Source: DAOTZU01 sp034433995 (GTDB lineage: Bacteria > Chloroflexota > Anaerolineae > UBA1429). From it: 25,979 nt of DNA. Positions 21,579 to 25,979 of this stretch are shown in pieces; position 1 is the first letter of the stretch; each line of letters begins with the position of its first letter. The DNA lies in the NCBI GenBank assembly GCA_034433995.1, contig DAOTZU010000189.1, forward strand, positions 1 to 25,979. The letters run 5' to 3'. The notes beneath the pieces are model-generated. The model was not told the origin of the DNA. It did not search any database and saw only the letters and a list, made by a program, of their open reading frames with translations. The position numbers and the translations under genes were made by a program.

Positions 21579-23435
21579 TCAGCGGGGCTTGAGGATGGCC
21601 GGCAAAAAGACACGGCATGGCGTGGGCGTTGGCGTGGATGTGGCCGTGGGTGTAAGGGTGGGCGTCTCGGTGGGGGTCGCCGTGGGGGTGAAGGTGGCCG
21701 TCGGGGTGGGCGTGGGCAAAGTATAGACGATGGCCAAGGACGGACGGAGGCCATACAAGCTGAACTCGCTGGAATAGAACCCCAACGTGCTGAACCCGCG
21801 AGATCCGGTGGGGATGATCACCCAGCCATAGTTGGGCCGGGCACCGCTCAACCACGCCTGCACCAGCTCGCGGACATCCCAAGCATACGATTGGGCCTTG
21901 CCGCCCTCCTGGAAGGTGTTCAGCACGCCGGTGCTATCGCGATCCGAGGCCGTATCCAACGCGCCGGGCTGGGCCCACGGGTCATCTTTGCGGGCATTGC
22001 GCCAGGTGGCCTCCATCTCACGCCAGGGGCGCTTCAGGCCAAAGGCCGTCAAGGGGAGGGTGCCGCCTCCGGTCAAATCCTGGCCATAGAGGCGCAAAGT
22101 GGCCTCGGTCACATTGGCCCCCAGAGGAATATCGGTGAGATCGAACCAAACCAGGATGGTCTTCAGCGGGCTGGTGCCCAAGCCGGCATGGAGATGCCCG
22201 ATGGAGCCGTAATTCTGGTTGGGGTTGCTCAACTCCAGATAGGTATCCATATCGGCCCGGCGCGAAGTATAGATGGGCACGCCGGGCGGCACGGCTGTCG
22301 GCGAGGGCGTGCCCACCGTGGGGGTTGGAGTAAGGGTTGCCTCGCCTTGAGGGCGGTCAAAGAACATGGTGCCCTCATGGACGCCTGGGGCTAGATCGCG
22401 AAACTCGACCCAGTTGCCGCTGGAATCGGGGACGAGGCCGCCCATGCCGGCGACAGCCCCCACAGAGACGTATCCGGGCGGATCTATCTCCACCAGGCTA
22501 TAGTGGGGGAAGCTGCCGGTATAGTTCAGCTCAAAGCGCCCCTGGGCGTTGGTCACCGCCCGCAGGAGATAGGTGCCGGGGTTCCCCGCCACCCACGAAC
22601 CCCGCAACTGCACCTCCACCCCCGCCAGTGGCCGTGACGTATCACCCAGGCCGCCCTCGTAGACATAGCCCACAAAAGTGTGCGTCGAGGGCGTGGGCGA
22701 GGCGGTCGGCGTCGCCGTGGGCGAGGGGGTCACGCCGGGCGGCAAGGTGGCCGTGGGGGAGGGCGAAAGGGTCGGCGAGGGAGTAAGGCTGGGCGTGGGG
22801 GTGAGGGTGGCCGTCCCCGTCGGGGTGGGGGTGAAGGTGCCCTCAGGCGTGGCGCTGAAAGTCGGTGTGGCGCTGGGCGTGGGGGTAGGCGTGTTGGTGG
22901 CGGTGGGCGTCGCCGTGAGGGTGCCCACCTGGATGAGGCATGTGCCCGCCGTGGCCGGGATGCCCAGCGATTTATCGTTGACCAGTTGGTAATAGACGAA
23001 CTGCAAAGTGGTGCTGCCGTTTCCTTTGCCGCGCAGATGGATGAGCAACATGGGACCGCTGCCCGTCAGCGGGCCGTGGGGCGGCAACTGGGTGACGGCA
23101 TAGGAGATGGAGCCGGTGGTGTTGTTATAGTCTTTGAGCACGAAATCGGGGATGGGCCAGGAGCCGTTGGTGAGGCCTGTCACCTCGACCACCGCCGGAT
23201 CGAAGGAGAGGCGCAGCTCGCAGCCATAGAGGTCCACCACATCGTTGACCCGCACGGTGACCGTCGCCGCGCCACCGATGGTGAGGGAGAGGGAAGAGGG
23301 ATCGAAGGAAAGGGTGGTGGCGGCCAGGGCTTGCCAACCCACCTGTTGCAGCCACTGCGCCGGCAGGAAAATCTGCAACAGGACCAACAACAAGGCCAGC
23401 GGCGCCAAAAACGATCCTTTGCGCAACAGTGCCAT
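21579..23435 (-). CDS. Secreted multidomain protein: cohesin, CarboxypepD_reg-like and DNRLRE domains
   Basis: The product is 618 residues. A signal peptide (about 1-39) precedes a cohesin-type beta domain (about 41-171, 'LRLSFDPAVVEVTGL', 'SISYAVTQLPPHGPLTGSGPML'). A Thr-Pro linker (173-250) is followed by a carboxypeptidase-regulatory/SdrB-like domain (253-360, 'RPLAGVEVQLRG', 'TNAQGRFELNY'), a short linker, then a DNRLRE/CBM96-like domain (about 388-572, 'DTYLELSNPNQNYGS', 'TILVWFDLTDIPLGANVTEATLRLY', 'SYAWDVRELVQAWLSG'). A last Thr-Pro linker (573-606) ends in 'CRVFLPAILKPR'. It is exported, probably cell-surface; the C-terminal motif may be a sorting or anchoring signal. GGGGAGTGATC precedes the ATG. 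It follows another cohesin gene on the same strand. Confidence 0.9.
   Translation of the reverse strand: MALLRKGSFLAPLALLLVLLQIFLPAQWLQQVGWQALAATTLSFDPSSLSLTIGGAATVTVRVNDVVDLYGCELRLSFDPAVVEVTGLTNGSWPIPDFVLKDYNNTTGSISYAVTQLPPHGPLTGSGPMLLIHLRGKGNGSTTLQFVYYQLVNDKSLGIPATAGTCLIQVGTLTATPTATNTPTPTPSATPTFSATPEGTFTPTPTGTATLTPTPSLTPSPTLSPSPTATLPPGVTPSPTATPTASPTPSTHTFVGYVYEGGLGDTSRPLAGVEVQLRGSWVAGNPGTYLLRAVTNAQGRFELNYTGSFPHYSLVEIDPPGYVSVGAVAGMGGLVPDSSGNWVEFRDLAPGVHEGTMFFDRPQGEATLTPTPTVGTPSPTAVPPGVPIYTSRRADMDTYLELSNPNQNYGSIGHLHAGLGTSPLKTILVWFDLTDIPLGANVTEATLRLYGQDLTGGGTLPLTAFGLKRPWREMEATWRNARKDDPWAQPGALDTASDRDSTGVLNTFQEGGKAQSYAWDVRELVQAWLSGARPNYGWVIIPTGSRGFSTLGFYSSEFSLYGLRPSLAIVYTLPTPTPTATFTPTATPTETPTLTPTATSTPTPTPCRVFLPAILKPR
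21618..21716 (-). repeat. C-terminal Thr-Pro linker-coding repeat
   Basis: About 33 codons, mostly alternating Thr with Pro or Ala (residues 574-606), just before the last 12 residues. On the plus strand it appears as GTGGGCGTGGG-type low-complexity DNA. Confidence 0.85.
22686..22919 (-). repeat. Thr-Pro/Ser-Pro linker-coding repeat
   Basis: About 78 codons (residues 173-250) of Thr/Pro/Ala/Ser in TPTP and SPTP patterns separate the cohesin domain from the next domain. The DNA is low complexity and gives many false open frames on the plus strand. Confidence 0.85.
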
Positions 23436-23452
23436 GTGATCACTCCCCAGTG

Positions 23453-23474
23453 AGTTGAAAAAAGCATTTCAACT
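23453..23474 (-). promoter_or_regulatory. Hairpin upstream of the 618-residue cohesin gene
   Basis: AGTTGAAA and TTTCAACT form an 8-bp stem with a 6-nt loop, within the 84-bp gap between the two cohesin genes and about 17 nt before the ATG at 23435. The T-rich stretch lies in the loop and arm rather than after the stem, so it is not a classic terminator. It could tune translation or stability. Confidence 0.4.
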
Positions 23475-23519
23475 ATGAATAATGACGCGATAAGGCGTGC
23501 TTGGTTACGAGGTGACAAG

Positions 23520-24686
23520 CTAAGAAAGACCCGTTTTGCGCCCGCGGCCCAAGTAGAGGGCCAAGGCCAGGGTGAGCAGGACGAGCCCGACGCTGCAACA
23601 CACAAAGACGCCCCTGGGCACCAGGGGTTCGCCGGCCCTGGGCATGGGGGTGGCCACATATGCCACGGTGGGCAAAGCCGGCGCCGGCCTTGCCGTGGCC
23701 AAGGGCTGCGACGTCCCCTGGATCGTCAAAGGGGTGGCGCTTGCAGAGGGCTTGGTCGGGGCAACCGTGTGGGTCCAAGAAGGCGCAGCTGTGGCCCCCG
23801 CGCTGGATGTGGGCGTGGGCGGGGCCGCCGTGGCCGAGGCGAGGGACAAGGTCGGCGAGGGCGTGGCGGGCCTGAGCGAGGCCGTGGGCGTCGCAGGTAG
23901 CGCGGTGGCCGTGGAGGCGGGATAGGCCGCCACGGTGCGCGTGGGCGCGGGCGAGAGCGGCGTGACGCTGGCGGAGGGCGCGGGCCAGGGGGTATCCGCG
24001 CCCCTCGGCGTGGCCGATGGGGTGGCCGTGCGGGTCAACGTGGGCAGCGGCACGGTCTCGTCCGGCTGAGGGGTGGCGGTGATCCTGGGCGTGGGCGAAG
24101 GCGGCAGGGGCGTGGGGGTGGGCGTCACCAGGAGGGGCAACACGATGACCTGCCCGTTTTCGCTGCTCGCCTCCAGCCCCAAACCGCTGACTCCAACCAG
24201 CTGCACATCGTACAGCTCCAGCACGCTGACTCCGGCCGCCTTGGCCAAGAAGGTGAAAGTCAGCGCCGTGCCGGAGCCGCTCACCGGCTCACGAGGGCTG
24301 ACCTGGGTGGCAGCGTACCAGATGGTGCCCACGCCGTTGTTCACCTCGTGCCGCCCGATGAAATCGGGATAGGGGAAATTGCCCGTCTGACATTGCACGC
24401 CCCGCTGGGTGGGATCGGCATCCACCACCTCCAGCAATCGGGCGTCGAACTGGATGCGCACATTCAGCCCAAAGAGACCGCTCACCGAAGAGATCTGCAA
24501 CTGGACGGTGAGGGTCTCGCCCACCCGCACCTGGCCCACCGCCGGGCTAAAGTGCACTTTGGCGACCTCGGCCCGGGCCGGAAGGGGCCAAACCACGAGG
24601 ATACTCAAGGCCAAAAGCGCGAACGCTCTCCCCAGTTTGGAGCCTATGGGACGCCGAGCCTGCAGCATACATGGTTGAGGGATCAT
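23520..24686 (-). CDS. Cohesin-domain exported protein with C-terminal membrane anchor
   Basis: The product is 388 residues. A signal peptide (about 1-39, 'GRAFALLALSILVVWPLPARA') is followed by a cohesin-type domain (about 42-185: 'VRVGETLTVQLQISSVSGLFGLNVRIQFDARLLEVVDAD', 'TIWYAATQVSPREPVSGSGTALTFTF'). A long Thr/Pro/Ala/Ser linker (about 188-355), one hydrophobic span (360-380) and a short basic tail ('GRGRKTGLS') complete it. This layout suggests a surface protein held by its C-terminus, with cohesin displayed outward. ATG 24686 is chosen because a TATACT box predicts transcription from about 24711; ATG 24668 is possible, and the longer frame to 24785 lies upstream of the promoter. Ribosome sites are weak. 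No dockerin is seen in the window. Confidence 0.85.
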   Translation of the reverse strand: MIPQPCMLQARRPIGSKLGRAFALLALSILVVWPLPARAEVAKVHFSPAVGQVRVGETLTVQLQISSVSGLFGLNVRIQFDARLLEVVDADPTQRGVQCQTGNFPYPDFIGRHEVNNGVGTIWYAATQVSPREPVSGSGTALTFTFLAKAAGVSVLELYDVQLVGVSGLGLEASSENGQVIVLPLLVTPTPTPLPPSPTPRITATPQPDETVPLPTLTRTATPSATPRGADTPWPAPSASVTPLSPAPTRTVAAYPASTATALPATPTASLRPATPSPTLSLASATAAPPTPTSSAGATAAPSWTHTVAPTKPSASATPLTIQGTSQPLATARPAPALPTVAYVATPMPRAGEPLVPRGVFVCCSVGLVLLTLALALYLGRGRKTGLS

Positions 24687-24717
24687 GGGTCTCTTGGGCC
24701 TATCTTTGCTCAGCAGC

Positions 24718-24746
24718 AGTATACACGGTTTCCCCACTTTGGGAAA
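24718..24746 (-). promoter_or_regulatory. Putative promoter of the anchored cohesin gene
   Basis: On the minus strand TATACT (24723-24718) is a good -10 box. At 17 nt the -35 is only TTTCCC (24746-24741), so the promoter is weak or activator-dependent. An inverted repeat covers the spacer. Confidence 0.45.
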
Positions 24747-24747
24747 C
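24728..24747. promoter_or_regulatory. Operator-like inverted repeat GTTTCCC-N6-GGGAAAC
   Basis: A perfect 7-bp inverted repeat with 6-nt spacing lies between the -10 and -35 of the cohesin promoter and about 32 bp upstream of the divergent greA -35. Its size and position are those of a dimeric regulator site. Confidence 0.5.
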
Positions 24748-24778
24748 TGCCGAGAGCCGGTTGGGCAGGTTGCGCTTT

Positions 24779-24807
24779 TTGGCAAAGGAGGCCTTTCGGC
24801 TTATAAT
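24779..24807 (+). promoter_or_regulatory. Promoter of greA-lysS
   Basis: TTGGCA (24779-24784), a 17-nt spacer and a perfect TATAAT (24802-24807). The predicted start near 24814 gives a leader of about 74 nt that contains a terminator-like hairpin. Confidence 0.8.
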
Positions 24808-24834
24808 GGCGGTATCTTATCAGCACACCCTATT

Positions 24835-24854
24835 GCGCCGTGGGGCGCTTTTTT
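24835..24854 (+). terminator. Terminator-like hairpin in the greA leader (putative attenuator)
   Basis: GCGCC (24835-24839) and GGCGC (24844-24848) form an all-GC 5-bp stem with a 4-nt loop, directly followed by six T residues (24849-24854). It begins about 20 nt after the predicted start and ends 33 nt before the greA ATG. The stem is short, so termination would be partial. Confidence 0.65.
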
Positions 24855-24887
24855 GCTATTCTCAACCCAGGTCAGAGGCAGCGGATT

Positions 24888-25355
24888 ATGGCAGAGCGCG
24901 TGCACTTTATCACCCCTGAGGGCAAAGAAAAATTACTCCAGGAGCTCGAGTTCCTGCGCACCGTCAGGCGTCAACAGGTGGCCGAGAGCCTCAAATCCGC
25001 CGTGGATGAGGGCGACCTCACCGAGAACGCCGGCTATGAAGAGACCAAGCGCGAGCAGGCCTTTGTGGAGGGCCGCATTCGGGATATCGAGGCCATCTTG
25101 GCCGATGCGCAGGTCTTGGAAGAGGAGACGCAGCGCGATATCGTCTCTTTGGGCCGACGGGTGACGGTGCGCGAGGAAGGCCACGAGCCAGAAACCTACC
25201 AAATCGTGGGCCGCGCCGAGGCCGATCCTTGGCAGGGGCGCATCTCCAACGAATCTCCCTTGGGGAGGGCCCTCTTGGGCCGCCGTGTCAAGGAGTGGAT
25301 CGAAGTCCAGACGCCCGGCGGTCTTGCTCGCTTTGAGATCATCGCCATCGAATAG
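24888..25355 (+). CDS. greA: Transcription elongation factor GreA
   Basis: The product is 155 residues, near the usual 158. GreA enters the RNA polymerase secondary channel and stimulates cleavage of backtracked RNA. The N-terminal coiled coil (about 8-76) carries the catalytic tip acids in 'DEGDLTENAGYEETKREQAF' (Asp43, Glu46). The C-terminal domain has 'DIVSLGRRVTVREEG', 'YQIVGRAEADPWQGRISNESPLGRALLGRRVKEWIEVQTPGG' in outline. ATG 24888 has AGAGG nine bases upstream and gives the family start 'MAERVHFITPEGKEKL'. The frame back to 24840 would start inside the leader hairpin and is rejected. lysS follows after 43 nt, a common gene pair. Confidence 0.96.
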   Translation: MAERVHFITPEGKEKLLQELEFLRTVRRQQVAESLKSAVDEGDLTENAGYEETKREQAFVEGRIRDIEAILADAQVLEEETQRDIVSLGRRVTVREEGHEPETYQIVGRAEADPWQGRISNESPLGRALLGRRVKEWIEVQTPGGLARFEIIAIE

Positions 25356-25398
25356 CGCCACACGCCTCTGGCGCCAATCCCCCCCGCAAGGAAGCCCC

Positions 25399-25979
25399 AT
25401 GCCAGAAAAAGATCAACGAGAGCTGCGCATCGAAAAGCTGGCCGCGCTCAAGGCCCAAGGCAAGGATCCTTACCCCGCGCGCGTGCGCTATACCCACACA
25501 GCAGCCCAAGCCCTGGCCGCCTTTGAGCGCGCCGCCGAGGGCGAGACGGTGCAGGTGGCCGTGGTGGGCCGGCTGATGTCGGCGCGGGTGATGGGCAAAT
25601 CCACCTTTGCCCATATCGCCGACGGCTCCGGGCGCATCCAGATCTATCTGCGCCAGGACCTCTTGGGCGAAGCAAGCTATGATTTTTTCCGCAAGATGAT
25701 CGATGTGGGCGATTTCGTCGCCGTCGAGGGACGGCTCTTTCGCACCCGCACCGGCGAGATCACCGTCGAGGCCGAGAGCATGGATCTGATCTCCAAGACC
25801 CTGCGCCCCCTGCCCGAAAAGTGGCACGGGCTGAAGGATGTGGAGACCCGCTATCGCCAGCGCTACCTGGACCTCTTGGCCAATGAAGAGGTGCGCCGCA
25901 TCTTTGTGACGCGCACGCGCATGATCACCGCCCTGCGGCGCTTCTTGGACGAGCGGGGCTTCCTTGAGGTGGAGACGCC
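25399..25979 (+). CDS. lysS: Lysyl-tRNA synthetase, class II, N-terminal part (3' end outside window)
   Basis: The first 193 residues are in the window; the frame is open to the last base. From ATG 25399 (AAGGAAG upstream) the protein begins 'MPEKDQRELRIEKLAALKAQGKDPYP', the usual N-terminal helix of bacterial LysRS. The anticodon-binding OB fold follows: 'VAVVGRLMSARVMGKSTFAHIADGSGRIQIYLRQD' in outline, then 'DVGDFVAVEGRLFRTRTGEITVEAE'. Entry to the catalytic domain is 'KWHGLKDVETRYRQRYLDLLAN', with motif 1 starting at 'RRFLDERGFLEVET'. It charges tRNA-Lys in the cytosol. It has no promoter of its own that I can see and is probably transcribed with greA. Confidence 0.97.
   Translation, partial: MPEKDQRELRIEKLAALKAQGKDPYPARVRYTHTAAQALAAFERAAEGETVQVAVVGRLMSARVMGKSTFAHIADGSGRIQIYLRQDLLGEASYDFFRKMIDVGDFVAVEGRLFRTRTGEITVEAESMDLISKTLRPLPEKWHGLKDVETRYRQRYLDLLANEEVRRIFVTRTRMITALRRFLDERGFLEVET

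Noticed and set aside
22686..22919. Possible CRISPR or VNTR array
   Set aside because: There are no equal-length repeats with unique spacers; the periodicity follows Thr-Pro codons in frame.
22678..22992. Gly/Val-rich plus-strand frames resembling a repeat protein
   Set aside because: They are the complement of Thr-Pro linker codons in the leftward cohesin gene.
1..25979. Mobile element or phage island
   Set aside because: No transposase, integrase, tRNA-associated direct repeats or phage genes are visible; gene content and base composition look uniform.

Overview
The window is GC-rich, densely coded bacterial chromosome. It most likely comes from a member of the Chloroflexota (Anaerolineae/Thermoflexia-like). 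The lineage is an inference from three things: long Thr-Pro-rich linkers in exported proteins, a secreted protein ending in a 'FLPAIL'-type tail after such a linker, and a mix of bifurcating-type ETF, Gfo/Idh plus TIM-barrel isomerase and URO-D-like genes. I see no rRNA, tRNA, CRISPR array, transposase or phage gene.

Layout. 1-1.6 kb: 3' end of an SDR gene, ridA, a hairpin terminator and a divergent-sequence methyltransferase. 1.6-4.1 kb: a four-repeat S1 protein behind a consensus promoter, convergent with an Eis-like acetyltransferase. 4.2-6.6 kb: a copper/thiol block. It holds a small CxxC metal chaperone behind a promoter with a CsoR-like operator, then a TlpA/ResA-like lipoprotein, a DUF2085 membrane protein and CcdA. 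6.7-10.2 kb: a URO-D-family protein, an M23 lipoprotein, a glycerophosphodiester phosphodiesterase and a lone AMMECR1 protein. 10.2-13.3 kb (minus): a heparinase II/III-like protein and an MBL-fold hydrolase. 13.3-17.5 kb: divergent promoters, a tandem 61-bp repeat forming a large leader hairpin, then etfB, etfA (with two N-terminal 4Fe-4S motifs), a winged-helix AlkZ-like gene overlapping etfA by ATGA, and an SDR. 17.5-19.9 kb (minus): a Gfo/Idh/MocA dehydrogenase and a sugar isomerase/epimerase in one operon. 19.9-21.5 kb (minus): moxR and a GNAT gene ending in a clear intrinsic terminator. 21.5-24.7 kb (minus): two cohesin-domain exported proteins, one membrane-anchored and one multidomain. 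24.8-26 kb: greA with a terminator-like hairpin in its leader, then lysS, which runs off the window.

Promoters are unusually easy to read. I find twelve sigma-70-like promoters plus one weaker candidate. Most have an exact 17-nt spacer and a -35 of TTGACA or TTGCCN, and they fix many start codons. The best leads are the CsoR-like operator with the copper/thiol block, the bifurcating-type ETF operon carrying a translationally coupled DNA-binding protein, the paired cohesin proteins with no visible dockerin, the palindromic repeats placed in leaders and gene ends, and the putative attenuator before greA.
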